The position numbers and the translations under genes are program-made. DNA of 64,000 nt. It comes from JBOGCH01 sp051656645. GTDB lineage: Bacteria; Bacteroidota; Bacteroidia; Bacteroidales; Marinifilaceae. The notes under the pieces were generated by a model. That model was not told the DNA's origin, did no database searches, and worked only from the letters and a program-made list of their open reading frames with translations. Every line of letters starts with the position of its first letter. Position 1 is the first letter of the stretch. The stretch spans positions 124,001 to 188,000 of the forward strand of contig JBOGCH010000020.1 in the NCBI GenBank assembly GCA_051656645.1. Reading direction: 5' to 3'. Positions 45,545 to 55,538 of this stretch are shown here, one piece after another.

Positions 45545-47008
45545 TCACCCACGCATCACCACCATTGAGTGCTCCCGTATGCCATCTAACGTAAGGGTAA
45601 TTTCCTGTTCGCGTACATAAAATTTCTTTCCTCGAATCAGGATATATCCGTTGTTAATTGCATCCTTTAACGCGAGTAGTTTATTGCTAGGTACCGCCTG
45701 TACCGTGATATCGGCACGATATGCCATCATAAGTTGAGAAAAGCCATCGTGAAATTGAGCGTAGAGCGAAGGTAGTGATATTGATATTTCATAGGGATTA
45801 TTTAGCGGTTCGGCCGACATGGTAGGAAAACCATCCACCCATCCGCGCGCAACAGACAAGCGGAATTGTTTGCCGAAAATAGCATAATCAGAGTGCGATC
45901 TATCGCCTCCTGAATACTCAGCCAAATCGCCCTTATTTATAATCGGATAGACTCTTGATTGTCCCTCCGGAATAAATCTACCTACTAGAGCTGTGTTACA
46001 CTCCACCTCGTACATATTGTCCGATATCCCGACCTCGTAACTGGTCATTCCGCTGTACTCGTCACCGCTCTCATCAATCAAGGCATAACCTGTATAACGT
46101 TCGTCTTTGTCAACCAGAGAGATGTCCATTTCGTTCATTACGTCTACGTCCGCTACCTTATTCTCAAGCTCTTTTTTCACGCTCACAATGTCAATTGTCT
46201 TTGAGTTCTCATTCACGCAAAACTTGACATTAAATTTCTTTTCAATCTCTTCAATAAACGCATCAACCGAGATGGCCGGAAGAAAGTTTCTATAATAAAA
46301 ATAAAGCGAATCGACATTTGGAAAGCGCCTACAAATCATCACGATTGAATTAAAATGTGCCACACTGGTAAAAAAGTTTTTACCCACAGTATAGCCCATA
46401 TTTTTAATCGTCTCCAGCAACACATAGCGTAAACGCATAAACATATATCGCACCACCCAATTCCTGTCGTGTACAAGCGGAAACGAAGAGTTTATATAAT
46501 GATTCGCAACGTGCGGATGCACCGGGAGTGTAGCACACCGCGTCATCCCCTTATCGTAAAGCGGTGCCACGTAGTAGGGCATAGTAGGGCTATCTACAGA
46601 GCGTTTAAAATCGTCAGACATTGCCACCTCGCTACTAAATATCTTGCGGTACGTATCTGCCGGAAACAAATCAATCAAATTAGTCACCGACGCCTTTTTC
46701 CAAAAGCTCCTATTGTCTGCAGTAATAAAAAACTCCACCGTATCAGCGTGTACATCCGTAATTACCGCTTTACCCACCATAAGGACCAGCGCGCCATAAA
46801 CTATTTTAGCGTCTCGTTCCTCCTGTTCCACGTCAACGTCCAGCCTATTTATAAAGCCAAACACCTCACGATTGGCAGATAACGACACCTCAAAAGGATA
46901 AGTAGTATCGCTATTCCTGTCGTTAAAAATCGGGTTGGTAAGTTTTAGCACCATCTCAAGGTCAGAGGGTAGCACTATCAATTTATTATCAATGTATATT
47001 CGTAGCAT
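45545..47008 (-). CDS. Phage tail-tip protein
   Basis: 487 residues, mixed alpha/beta, starting MLRIYIDNKLIVLPSDLEM. FNDRNSDTTYPFEVSLSANR and the central FIEEIEKKFNVKFCVNE are visible, but no named domain is recognised. It directly follows the tape measure gene, where siphophages carry distal-tail and tail-associated genes. Last gene before the next phage promoter; no terminator seen after it. Confidence 0.6.
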   Translation of the reverse strand: MLRIYIDNKLIVLPSDLEMVLKLTNPIFNDRNSDTTYPFEVSLSANREVFGFINRLDVDVEQEERDAKIVYGALVLMVGKAVITDVHADTVEFFITADNRSFWKKASVTNLIDLFPADTYRKIFSSEVAMSDDFKRSVDSPTMPYYVAPLYDKGMTRCATLPVHPHVANHYINSSFPLVHDRNWVVRYMFMRLRYVLLETIKNMGYTVGKNFFTSVAHFNSIVMICRRFPNVDSLYFYYRNFLPAISVDAFIEEIEKKFNVKFCVNENSKTIDIVSVKKELENKVADVDVMNEMDISLVDKDERYTGYALIDESGDEYSGMTSYEVGISDNMYEVECNTALVGRFIPEGQSRVYPIINKGDLAEYSGGDRSHSDYAIFGKQFRLSVARGWVDGFPTMSAEPLNNPYEISISLPSLYAQFHDGFSQLMMAYRADITVQAVPSNKLLALKDAINNGYILIRGKKFYVREQEITLTLDGIREHSMVVMRG

Positions 47009-47024
47009 AATGAGTAGGTTATGT

Positions 47025-47054
47025 TTTGGTCACCTCATTAGTGAGGCGACCAAA
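47025..47054 (-). other. Hairpin between tape measure and tail-tip genes
   Basis: TTTGGTC-A-CCTCA pairs with TGAGG-C-GACCAAA around TTAG, 12 bp with one opposed pair. No T run follows, so it is not an intrinsic terminator; it may tune the ratio of the two proteins or be an RNA processing site. Confidence 0.5.
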
Positions 47055-47057
47055 TGG

Positions 47058-50000
47058 TTATTTAAAGTTGCGTGAGTTAAACTTAGCCACCTTGCGGTTC
47101 ATCTCGTCAATGCCGCCGCGACCGAAGTAGGAGACGTGGGCAGGGATGCCTTTTTGCAAAGAAGTCAACACCGGACCAAGCGAGCGGATTAATGATGTTA
47201 GCTCAGGATCTGCACCCGAAGCACCATCCACGCCAACATATCTACCTTGCGCATATTGCGCAGTGCGTCCTGGATCACGACCTTTTGAGATATCTAATAT
47301 TGAGCGATAAAGCTCAGGATAACGCAACACCATCCTATTAGTCGTCTCCCCGTCAATGACCATCTCCGGCTTCTTTTCCGAAAACAAACCTAAGGATGGC
47401 TTATCATATATGCCTGTTTGTAAACTACTCACCATCTCTGCATTGTATAACTGTCCATCATCTGCTCCACGCACTGGATATCTACCTTTTGCAAACTGTT
47501 GCGAGGAAATAACAGCTATTTGTGAAGCTGTCATAGCTGTTTGTGCCACCGTTGCCGCAGTCTTTAAAATAGTATCTGCGATAAGATTTCCTGTAGCTGT
47601 AGCGCTCCAAATATTCATGATGGCCATACTCCCTGCAATCATCGCTTGCGCTATGGCCATCTTCTTTTCTTTCTCTGCATAGCGCTTGCGAATCAGCTCT
47701 TTCTCTACCTCATTGTCGCCTGCAGCTTCAAGCTCTTTATTTTTTTGAGCCTCAAAAAAGTTAGTTGCAGCACTCAACGCCTGGTTCATCGACTGCAATG
47801 CGGATTGCGTCATTTTAAGTCTGTCGCGCGAGTATTTCTTCGTCACCTCTGATTTCTGACGCTCATACTCCTCATGATTGATAAATCCGCGCTCATAATA
47901 CGATGCAAGCAAATCCAACTCCCCCTGCAGGGAATCTTCGCTTCCAACCAGAGAGAAACGCATCGACTCTTCATCTTCATTTTCTTCCAATCCTAATCTT
48001 CGCCTTACCCGTTTTTTCTGCTTATTGTCGGCGTCGGCATTGTCCATTACCGTTTTCTCATTTTCCGAATCATCCGCTAAGTCAACCTCTGCCTTTGCCA
48101 AAAACTTATCAATAAAGCCTGTGTCCGCTTGCTTGATGGTCTTAAGTGCATCTTGAAAACGTTTCTGAATAGCAATTTCTTTTTCTGCAATCTGCTCACG
48201 TAGCTTTAATTTTTTCTCCCCATCTTTTGTTTCCTCCGCAAGTTGCTGTTTCAAATGGGCCAACTGGAGCACTTCCAATTTACCTAAATACTCCTCTTCA
48301 GTAACCAATCTCCGGGCGTATTGCTCTTTAAGCAAAACAATTTCTTCGTTAAAATTGCGAGAAGCGACAACAGGAGATGTGTTAGGATCATCACTACTTC
48401 CGCCCGTGGAGCTACTTGTTGTTGTAGTTGTTGATGTGGTTGTTCCTGAAGAAAAAACACTATCAATCATTTCTTTCTCTTTTTCTAATGTTTTACGCGC
48501 TCCTTGAATTTGATTAATAAATACAGTAAGTGGATTAACTGTTGTAGTTATTCTTGCATACATACCTCCAGATATAGATATCGAATTAAATAATTTAACT
48601 ATATCCTCAGTTTCTTTTGACAGTATACCGCTATTTAAGTCAGCTTTAATTCTAGTAAAGTATTCCTCTGATTTCATTCGTGGAAACTTACTGTCAAGTA
48701 GTTCTTTTATCTTTATAAGATTATCTACTTTACTTTTTACATGTGTATCCTCAGCAGTAGTTAATGCATTTGTTTTAGCTCTTTCCATAGCTGACTGCTT
48801 AGCTGCAGTTGTAATAGCATCATAGGCGCCTGCAATATCTTCTAATGATTTCTTCTCATCGTCTAACCCTTTTAAATACTGTCCGTACTTCGATAAAATA
48901 GTATCCTTCGCCTTCTGGTACTCCTCAGTACCTTTTTTAGCTCCATTTAACCTTCCGAAAAGTGTATCAATAGTTTCCTGCTCTTCTAAATATGCTCTAT
49001 TAGCCTCTGTATTGGCCTTATTTACCCTAAGTTGCATCTTCTCAAAATCGCCAAGTTGTGTACATAATTTATATATACCAACACCAAGAGCTGCAACAGC
49101 AGTAATAGCTGCTACCCATGGATTAACAGCCATAGCTTTATTAACCATAGCTATAGCTGCACTTAACTTCATTTTCGCAGCTGCTAAGATTTCTGTTTTC
49201 AGAATCCATGCCGATTGTAATGCATTTTGAACTTTTATTAAGGCAATATATGTTCCAATAACTCCGACAATATATAAAATGCTTGTGCCATACTTACCCA
49301 AAAAAGTAATCAAACGCATCAGTACGGTAACGCTTAAACTCATCGCACTTGTACACCCAATGTATGCAGGTTGTAGTTGCTTACCTAGAATGAGCACTTT
49401 TTCTTGAAATTGCTTCTTTACCTTTTCAACTTTCCCGGCAAGATTCTCATTTTTAATAGCGAACTCTTCATTTAGAGATACTCCTTCGTCAAATGCTTCG
49501 TTGGCCAATGCTTGTTGAGCGCGGAGAATCTCCGTATTGCTTGCAAGAGTACCAATAACGGCAACAGCTCTATCACCATTAACGCCGATATCGCCCATAT
49601 TAGCCACCAACTGTTCCATCTCTGCGTTGTCACCTTTCATGCCCTCCAGTACTTTAATCATAGCCTCATTTGCATCCTCTTTAACAAGCGTTGAAAAAGC
49701 GTTTACATCCATACCGGCAATGCGCGCATACTCGGATGTTTTCTTAAACATACCGGTAACAAGCTGAGAATATACAGTACTACTAACCTCAGATGTTTGC
49801 CCTAACTTGTCAAGCGTTGCAGCTAATCCCATTACAGCAGAAATAGATACCCCGGCAGAGGGAGCAACCCCGGCAACACGTTTTGAAAACTCAACGATAT
49901 AACCTTCGTTTGCCGTTGACGATGCGCCTAGTTCATTTATAACAGAACCTACTTTTAGTAGTCCTGTTTCAATACCAAACTGCTCTTGTACTTTAAAGAT

Positions 50001-51113
50001 ATCTACAAGTTTTCCAACCTGATTAATGGCGGCTTCAGTGTCACCACCAAGATCTTCTTTTAGAGCTACGTTTATTTTATCTGCCGATTCAACAAAACCC
50101 TCTATATTGTCAACTCCTTCAATACCAAGTTTTCCGGCAATTCTTGCAAGCCCTAGAAGCTCTTCCTGAGAGGAACGAGTATTGACTTGTTTAAGGCGCT
50201 CGTTTAGCTCCAAAACTGTTTCCTCGGCTAATCTTGTCGTCTTTTGTACATCCGATATTTTATCTGTAAACTCAACGTATTTATTGATTGCTTGCTTACC
50301 TGTAAATGCTAATCCGGCAAGCGAGGCAACGGTGGTCATCACAATGTTAGAATACTTATTCATACCGTCCGCCATCCTGCTAATAGCACTTTGCGACTTT
50401 ACAGTTGATACCGTTAATTCATTATGTCTACGCTTCAATTGCTCTAGGTTTCGTTGATGCTGATGCCATGCAGGAGTATTGGGGTCTGTATTTCGGAACA
50501 AATCGTTTGTGCGCGATATCTCCTTATTCAGTTCTGCAATTGTGAGCGTATTTATATCCATTTTTTTGCGTAGCAAATTACTCTTTTCGCTCGCTTCGCT
50601 TAACTGTTGATTGTGGGCTTGTACCTGTCTATTTAGCTCAGCTCGTTTCTCTGTCATTTGGCCGATACTCTGAGATAATTTAATGTTCGTTTTCTTAAGC
50701 TTATCCTGAGTTTCAATAGTTTTTTCATATATTTTGATAGACCTATTTAAAGAGGCTTCAGCTTTTAACATGTCGTCCTTCATTTTGAACCCATGCACAG
50801 TTTGCCTTTCCTGTGATGTAAGATTCTCGTAAGCTTTCTTTATTTCACGATATGATTCAGCACGACTATTTGCAATATTAATATATTCCTTTTCCTTAGT
50901 CATCATCTTTTCCAGACGCTCACTGTTTTTGCCCATCTGTACGGTGTTCTTCTCTATAAGCGTATCATATTTTTTGATTTCCGAATTAAGAGAATTAACA
51001 GTGCCATTCAAATCTTTCATAGCACTTTCCAATTGGAATAGCTCGTTTTTTGCATCATCACCTTTTACTATGATGTTTGCAACGAGGTCTTCACTAACAA
51101 TATTTTTAGCCAT
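47058..51113 (-). CDS. Tail tape measure protein
   Basis: 1351 residues. The N-terminal 230 residues form coiled coils (Glu/Lys/Asn-rich). A TP901-type tape measure core follows (VEFSKRVAGVAPSAGVSISAVMGLAATLDKLGQTSE to GDIGVNGDRAVAVIGTLASN, about 395-535). Next are hydrophobic membrane-spanning segments (about 600-690) and a second coiled-coil part with a Thr/Ser-rich linker near 890. It sets tail length and helps DNA entry. Size suggests a tail of roughly 200 nm by the usual 0.15 nm per residue. Confidence 0.9.
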   Translation of the reverse strand: MAKNIVSEDLVANIIVKGDDAKNELFQLESAMKDLNGTVNSLNSEIKKYDTLIEKNTVQMGKNSERLEKMMTKEKEYINIANSRAESYREIKKAYENLTSQERQTVHGFKMKDDMLKAEASLNRSIKIYEKTIETQDKLKKTNIKLSQSIGQMTEKRAELNRQVQAHNQQLSEASEKSNLLRKKMDINTLTIAELNKEISRTNDLFRNTDPNTPAWHQHQRNLEQLKRRHNELTVSTVKSQSAISRMADGMNKYSNIVMTTVASLAGLAFTGKQAINKYVEFTDKISDVQKTTRLAEETVLELNERLKQVNTRSSQEELLGLARIAGKLGIEGVDNIEGFVESADKINVALKEDLGGDTEAAINQVGKLVDIFKVQEQFGIETGLLKVGSVINELGASSTANEGYIVEFSKRVAGVAPSAGVSISAVMGLAATLDKLGQTSEVSSTVYSQLVTGMFKKTSEYARIAGMDVNAFSTLVKEDANEAMIKVLEGMKGDNAEMEQLVANMGDIGVNGDRAVAVIGTLASNTEILRAQQALANEAFDEGVSLNEEFAIKNENLAGKVEKVKKQFQEKVLILGKQLQPAYIGCTSAMSLSVTVLMRLITFLGKYGTSILYIVGVIGTYIALIKVQNALQSAWILKTEILAAAKMKLSAAIAMVNKAMAVNPWVAAITAVAALGVGIYKLCTQLGDFEKMQLRVNKANTEANRAYLEEQETIDTLFGRLNGAKKGTEEYQKAKDTILSKYGQYLKGLDDEKKSLEDIAGAYDAITTAAKQSAMERAKTNALTTAEDTHVKSKVDNLIKIKELLDSKFPRMKSEEYFTRIKADLNSGILSKETEDIVKLFNSISISGGMYARITTTVNPLTVFINQIQGARKTLEKEKEMIDSVFSSGTTTSTTTTTSSSTGGSSDDPNTSPVVASRNFNEEIVLLKEQYARRLVTEEEYLGKLEVLQLAHLKQQLAEETKDGEKKLKLREQIAEKEIAIQKRFQDALKTIKQADTGFIDKFLAKAEVDLADDSENEKTVMDNADADNKQKKRVRRRLGLEENEDEESMRFSLVGSEDSLQGELDLLASYYERGFINHEEYERQKSEVTKKYSRDRLKMTQSALQSMNQALSAATNFFEAQKNKELEAAGDNEVEKELIRKRYAEKEKKMAIAQAMIAGSMAIMNIWSATATGNLIADTILKTAATVAQTAMTASQIAVISSQQFAKGRYPVRGADDGQLYNAEMVSSLQTGIYDKPSLGLFSEKKPEMVIDGETTNRMVLRYPELYRSILDISKGRDPGRTAQYAQGRYVGVDGASGADPELTSLIRSLGPVLTSLQKGIPAHVSYFGRGGIDEMNRKVAKFNSRNFK

Positions 51114-51492
51114 GTATTTCTAAGTTAAGTTCGTTTTTAATCTCTTCCATAACCTTTTCTGTTAAGCCAACGCGAAGTTGATTGCAAGTAGCAATAAAAC
51201 ATCCGTAGATATAGCGGTTATGTATCTTTGCGCCACGCTTACGGCGGTTCTTGCCGCTTTTGGTTGTCACTGTCCTATTCATATCCAGGAAGCGTTCATA
51301 AATAGCATGCGACAGCGCGAGCTTTGATTCTCCAGAACCTCCACCTGTCACTGTCATATCGCGCTTACTTAACAGCTCACCTGTGCGATACCTCAACTTC
51401 TTGTACAGCACATTGCCCTGATTTCGAAGCATTCGGCGCCCTTGCTCTTCAAGTACGCGCCGAATAAATCTATCTTCAATAATTTCTTTCAT
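51106..51492 (-). CDS. Small tail protein (possibly completion/chaperone)
   Basis: 128 residues, basic, with a Lys/Arg-rich stretch (TTKSGKNRRKRGAKIHNRYIYG). Overlaps the preceding gene by ATGA and the tape measure gene by 8 bp, so it is coupled to both. No family recognised; its slot, just before the tape measure, is that of tail-completion or assembly-chaperone proteins. Confidence 0.5.
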   Translation of the reverse strand: MKEIIEDRFIRRVLEEQGRRMLRNQGNVLYKKLRYRTGELLSKRDMTVTGGGSGESKLALSHAIYERFLDMNRTVTTKSGKNRRKRGAKIHNRYIYGCFIATCNQLRVGLTEKVMEEIKNELNLEIHG

Positions 51493-51914
51493 GCCTCACA
51501 AATAAACATCCATCCTACATAGTCCTTGGCAAACACCTCTTGTGGCTCTATTGCTATGGAGTTGTAATCTAATTTTCTCACAAATAGATGCTCGCTTTGC
51601 GCGTCAGCAATGATGGAATCTTTAAGAGCAATAATCATCCCTTCCGTTTCCTCGTATATGTCAAATTCCTCTTCGGCCGTTGCTTTAGGATCCTTGTACA
51701 TCATAACTAGATACAGGAGTGTTTTTACATCTCGGATATTATCTTGATACCCTCTCATGTTATAATCTGGCATCACAGCAATAAGAACTGAACCTGTAGC
51801 ATCTCTTATTTTTTTCTTCGCATCTTCCTCAGTGACTGCAAATATTATCGTCTCGGCACCTATCACCTGTTGCAGATTATCACTGTACGCCTTAAACTCA
51901 CTTAGATTTCCCAT
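51489..51914 (-). CDS. Small tail/head-completion protein
   Basis: 141 residues, acidic, beginning MGNLSEFKAYSDNLQQVIGAE. Overlaps the upstream gene by 17 bp and the downstream by ATGA. No domain recognised. Size and position between connector and tape measure genes fit a tail terminator or head-tail joining protein. Confidence 0.5.
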   Translation of the reverse strand: MGNLSEFKAYSDNLQQVIGAETIIFAVTEEDAKKKIRDATGSVLIAVMPDYNMRGYQDNIRDVKTLLYLVMMYKDPKATAEEEFDIYEETEGMIIALKDSIIADAQSEHLFVRKLDYNSIAIEPQEVFAKDYVGWMFICEA

Positions 51915-52776
51915 ACTGATTTTTTATTTTCTTAGCCTCTTCATGCCACTGCAGGAGCTTAAGCATTATTAAAAAAAGGTTTGATTTTTCTACCTCTGCA
52001 AGTGGACCAAACGTCCCGCTGTCTGCAACGCCCAGAAGTAACCCTGTTAGTCCTAAACTATTTTTATCCTCGTTGGATGATCCGGCGAACAGAGATGACA
52101 AATTGATGGTGTTACCTTCTAATTGTAAGTCACCTGTTTTTAAATATCTGTCGCACGATGCGAACCATAAAAACACATAAAATCGCAACTCTATAGGCGT
52201 CACCTTCATCTCATCAGCACGATGGAGACATTCGTCCGGATTAAAAGCTATCCGCAAATCTCCGTATTGCTTCGCGGTGTCACGCGGTCTGTAGAGTGTG
52301 GCGCATAGCATATTAAGAGCATCCGAATCTCCACTATTCAGATAGCGTAGGAAAGCATCGTATGCAGTTCTATACTCACCGAAAGTAATATTTAAGAGTG
52401 CAGTGTCTGGTCCTATCCAAGTATGCTCACCCACAGGAATTGATTTTATAATATTCTCAACAACATCAAATTTTATTGATACTTTTTCATTTTCTTCGTT
52501 AAAAACAAAGTCAATCATTTCCGCTAGTCTTGCCACATTATAATACTTCCGCTGTCGTTGTTGAGACGTAAGCATTTTATCCTTTTTCTCTTGAAAAGTA
52601 GTATGAGTAATACCTGCATAGATATAAAACAATCTTACCTTACACTCGAATACAGACATTCTACCTGTTGTCACCTCGATGGCCATGCGTAGCGTTGCCA
52701 TCAATTGAGGCTTAGTTAGCTCCTCCCACATTTCCGGTAAGAGGAGCTTTTTGTTATTAATCAATACTTCTATCAT
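51898..52776 (-). CDS. Phage structural protein of unknown role
   Basis: 292 residues, mainly helical, starting MIEVLINNKKLLLPEMWEELTKPQL. No signal peptide, membrane segment or known motif. ATGA overlap with the gene upstream. By place in the head-to-tail operon it may be a connector or tail-assembly protein. Confidence 0.5.
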   Translation of the reverse strand: MIEVLINNKKLLLPEMWEELTKPQLMATLRMAIEVTTGRMSVFECKVRLFYIYAGITHTTFQEKKDKMLTSQQRQRKYYNVARLAEMIDFVFNEENEKVSIKFDVVENIIKSIPVGEHTWIGPDTALLNITFGEYRTAYDAFLRYLNSGDSDALNMLCATLYRPRDTAKQYGDLRIAFNPDECLHRADEMKVTPIELRFYVFLWFASCDRYLKTGDLQLEGNTINLSSLFAGSSNEDKNSLGLTGLLLGVADSGTFGPLAEVEKSNLFLIMLKLLQWHEEAKKIKNQYGKSK

Positions 52777-53723
52777 ACCGATGCGTATTTGGAATTTCTG
52801 CGCTCTTTATGTTCAACTTCAACCGTTGCAAGCGGTGTAATAGAGGTAATATATCTCTGCAACGAGTTGCTAGCTCTGTCAGCATCCGATTTATAAACAG
52901 CCTCCATGGATGCGATTAAATCTTTTGTTGCCGGCGTGCTTGACTTCATTGTATTGCGATCAGATGTAAACAATTGCACAACAGCATCAGGAAGAACAGA
53001 TACAGATAAACGCCTAACAGCTTTAGCCATTGTCAATGCCGGAATCAATTGAGTTATCATAAACAGGATCTCATTTTGTTCCTCGGTCAAAATTTCATCC
53101 TCAACCATCACACGCTTTAATTCCTTACATCTTGATTTACCAACAATCAATTCCACTTCACGTTCTGCCTGTCGTATGTAAGGCATAACGCGTAGAAAGA
53201 AACTGCGCGATGAATCTATCGGAACGATATCATTAAACTGTACAGCCGATTTCACAAAGAGACTGTTCAGTTCTCGGCGTCTATCGCTCTCTTTCCACTC
53301 GATGATATCATCAATGTTATCATCAAGGAATGAGATGAGCCTATCCACACACCTATTCGCCTTTTTAAGCATTGCCTTATCATCCTTTTCAAGCATCCAT
53401 TCCCACGCCATCGTTTCGGAATCCTTATCTATCATTACCCGGCGCCCTGAAGAGGAATGCGTTACATCGTTATTTTGCGCATAAGATAGATATCCTAAAA
53501 TGGCAACAGGTAACTGTATGTGCTGTATCAGTTGATCATTTATTCCTTCTGGTGCTTCATTATAAGCATCTACAGCGCGTAGATAAACATCTTTTCCAAT
53601 AACTGATATCACATCTTCTGTAGCTAACTGTAGGTCTAACACAAAGTCCTCAAACTTTGTATTGCCGTCAATGAACGACGCAAATTTGCGTAACTCGCTA
53701 GTGGTTCTAAATAATAAATCCAT
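52773..53723 (-). CDS. Head-tail connector-like protein
   Basis: 316 residues, helical. LPVAILGYLSYAQNNDVTHSSSGRRVMIDKDSETMAWEW in the first third and a helical C-terminus recall the adaptor-type family annotated near portals in Bacteroidales phages (possibly DUF6712; from memory, unverified). It follows the portal gene by 2 bp. Confidence 0.5.
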   Translation of the reverse strand: MDLLFRTTSELRKFASFIDGNTKFEDFVLDLQLATEDVISVIGKDVYLRAVDAYNEAPEGINDQLIQHIQLPVAILGYLSYAQNNDVTHSSSGRRVMIDKDSETMAWEWMLEKDDKAMLKKANRCVDRLISFLDDNIDDIIEWKESDRRRELNSLFVKSAVQFNDIVPIDSSRSFFLRVMPYIRQAEREVELIVGKSRCKELKRVMVEDEILTEEQNEILFMITQLIPALTMAKAVRRLSVSVLPDAVVQLFTSDRNTMKSSTPATKDLIASMEAVYKSDADRASNSLQRYITSITPLATVEVEHKERRNSKYASV

Positions 53724-53725
53724 GG

Positions 53726-55075
53726 CTATATAGTATTAGTGGTTCTCTTTGATGGGGATACTTCCTGCTCTCGGTAAACTATCTGGTGATAAAATCCAAG
53801 TCGCAGTTTTTTTTGCGGAAAGTTTATCTCTATAGCTTTATTAATTCCTTGTAGTATTATTTCTTCTGGAATCACAGTATCTGACGCCAGGTATAACTTT
53901 AAAGCATATAGCATCTCACTACCTGACGATAGTTTACCATCAACCATAATGTTACTTAAAGAGGGGTGTAAACCTATTCCTGAAGTCGTGGCACTGTCTG
54001 CTTTTTCCGATACTTTTATTTGAGCTGAGATAAAGTCCGTTATTTTCTGGTCAATAGGCGATATCTTCCAAACAGACTCCTCGCCGTCATCATTTCTAAT
54101 CGAAACAGAGTGAAAGAATTTACCTACATTTTTTTTCCCCGATAGCGCGCCTGCCAGCTTATCTAATACATCTAACTTGTGCTCTTCAAGCATTTCATCT
54201 TTGTATTCTTTACCTGCGTTTAATGCGTCCATTTTCAGCTTATCTTCCATTTTCTCCCAATAGGCTTCCGGAGATTCGATATGAAAAGGAGCTGTTATGC
54301 TATTGTCTGTAATGTATTTCAGTATTTGAGGCACGTCGCTCGAACGTTTTATCCATGGTATGGTGCCATAAAATGAAGGTAACGCGTACATATTGCGAGC
54401 AAATGTGTAGCCTTTGCGGTATGCTACAGAAACTCTATTACCAAATGGGTTCTGCGGATTAAAGGCAGGATATTTGGTAATCCCTTTTGTACAGTCGTTT
54501 TCAAAGTCACCAACATAAATTGCTTTTACATCTTCCAATCTTCTTGTTGGTGTCCATCCTAAACGCGCGTCAACTCCTGGTATCACTTCCAATTTCGCAA
54601 TCTTACCATTTCCTATGCGCGCGCCTTTGTTAAGGTAGATCTTGTCAAAATAGCCATGCAGATATTTATATTCTGTCATTGCCATCTCAATATACTGAGT
54701 ATAGTCCCACGATCTTAACCAATTCCATATTTCAGGATCATCCACCCATTTACGCACTATCTGTCCGTTTTCGTACTCTTTTTTGTAGAGTTCCGGTCCA
54801 TTGCCCCACAGCAAACCTTTTTCACGTTCTAATATTCCTGGAGCAAGGTTATTTTCATCCATTATATCACGGATAATAATCGGAAGATTATTATCGGCGC
54901 CATACGGTACTATCGCTGCGCCACAAACGGTAACGGGTTCAAATTCCCATACTTTCTGCGCGCTCATATTATCGTCATACCCTGACATGGATGCTTGGTA
55001 AATGCCTGTGCCAACGCCGGGAATATTCACAAACGTAGTGCCATTAACTGACTTTATTTCATGCTTTTTTTTCAT
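53726..55075 (-). CDS. Phage portal protein
   Basis: 449 residues. YGADNNLPIIIRDIMDENNLAPGILEREKGLLWGNGPELYKK near the N-terminus, a helical stem, and a late IDQKITDFISAQIKVSEKADSATTSGIGLHPSLSNIMV to SSGSEMLYALKLYLASDTVIPE block are typical of Bacteroidales siphophage portals. It forms the dodecameric ring through which DNA is packaged. ATGA overlap with the 90-residue gene before it. Confidence 0.8.
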   Translation of the reverse strand: MKKKHEIKSVNGTTFVNIPGVGTGIYQASMSGYDDNMSAQKVWEFEPVTVCGAAIVPYGADNNLPIIIRDIMDENNLAPGILEREKGLLWGNGPELYKKEYENGQIVRKWVDDPEIWNWLRSWDYTQYIEMAMTEYKYLHGYFDKIYLNKGARIGNGKIAKLEVIPGVDARLGWTPTRRLEDVKAIYVGDFENDCTKGITKYPAFNPQNPFGNRVSVAYRKGYTFARNMYALPSFYGTIPWIKRSSDVPQILKYITDNSITAPFHIESPEAYWEKMEDKLKMDALNAGKEYKDEMLEEHKLDVLDKLAGALSGKKNVGKFFHSVSIRNDDGEESVWKISPIDQKITDFISAQIKVSEKADSATTSGIGLHPSLSNIMVDGKLSSGSEMLYALKLYLASDTVIPEEIILQGINKAIEINFPQKKLRLGFYHQIVYREQEVSPSKRTTNTI

Positions 55076-55344
55076 CGTATCTCTATTTTTTCACCGTTAA
55101 AATCCATTAGAAGAGGAAAATAAAACTGCCGTGCCTCATTGTTTGTCAAGTCTTGATAAGCTATGAGGTAATCGGCATTCCGATAATTCACCGAGTTTAC
55201 TCGCTTTCGTAAGCGCGCGGTTGTAACACACACTCTTCCTTCGGATGTGTGTGTGGTGCTGTTGAAACTCATAAAAGAGAAGGAGAACGAGCGTCCTTGC
55301 GCTGTTAACTCTCTCATTTTCCGTAGTGCATCGAATAATTTCAT
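55072..55344 (-). CDS. Small protein preceding the portal
   Basis: 90 residues, basic, beginning MKLFDALRKMRELTAQGRSF. No known domain. First gene after a phage-type promoter and coupled to the portal by ATGA. Confidence 0.55.
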   Translation of the reverse strand: MKLFDALRKMRELTAQGRSFSFSFMSFNSTTHTSEGRVCVTTARLRKRVNSVNYRNADYLIAYQDLTNNEARQFYFPLLMDFNGEKIEIR

Positions 55345-55348
55345 GATA

Positions 55349-55386
55349 CCAAAATAGAGCTACACAGCAACAATTTAAAGGACAAA
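55349..55386 (-). promoter_or_regulatory. Phage-type promoter of the portal-tail unit
   Basis: TTTGTCCTTTA (55376-55386), 19 nt, TATTTTGG (55349-55356). An intrinsic terminator lies upstream, so no start-hiding hairpin is expected, and none is seen. Confidence 0.7.
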
Positions 55387-55495
55387 AGAAACCGAGACAG
55401 ACAGCGGATGTCTTTATTTTAGATGGCATCAATGCGCATTCAGCCTGCCAACTTTTTGCTACTTTTTTTCGGCAGAAGATAAAAAGTAGCCAATG

Positions 55496-55522
55496 CAAAA
55501 AAGCCCCCTTTAGGAGGCTTTT
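55496..55522 (-). terminator. Terminator of the ArdC-N/RadC gene
   Basis: On the minus strand AAGCCTCC pairs with GGGGGCTT (one G-U) around TAAA, followed by TTTTTT, 17 bp after the stop codon. A second repeat GCTACTTTTT/AAAAAGTAGC (55458-55490) follows. Confidence 0.75.
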
Positions 55523-55538
55523 AAGCAACTATCTTTAT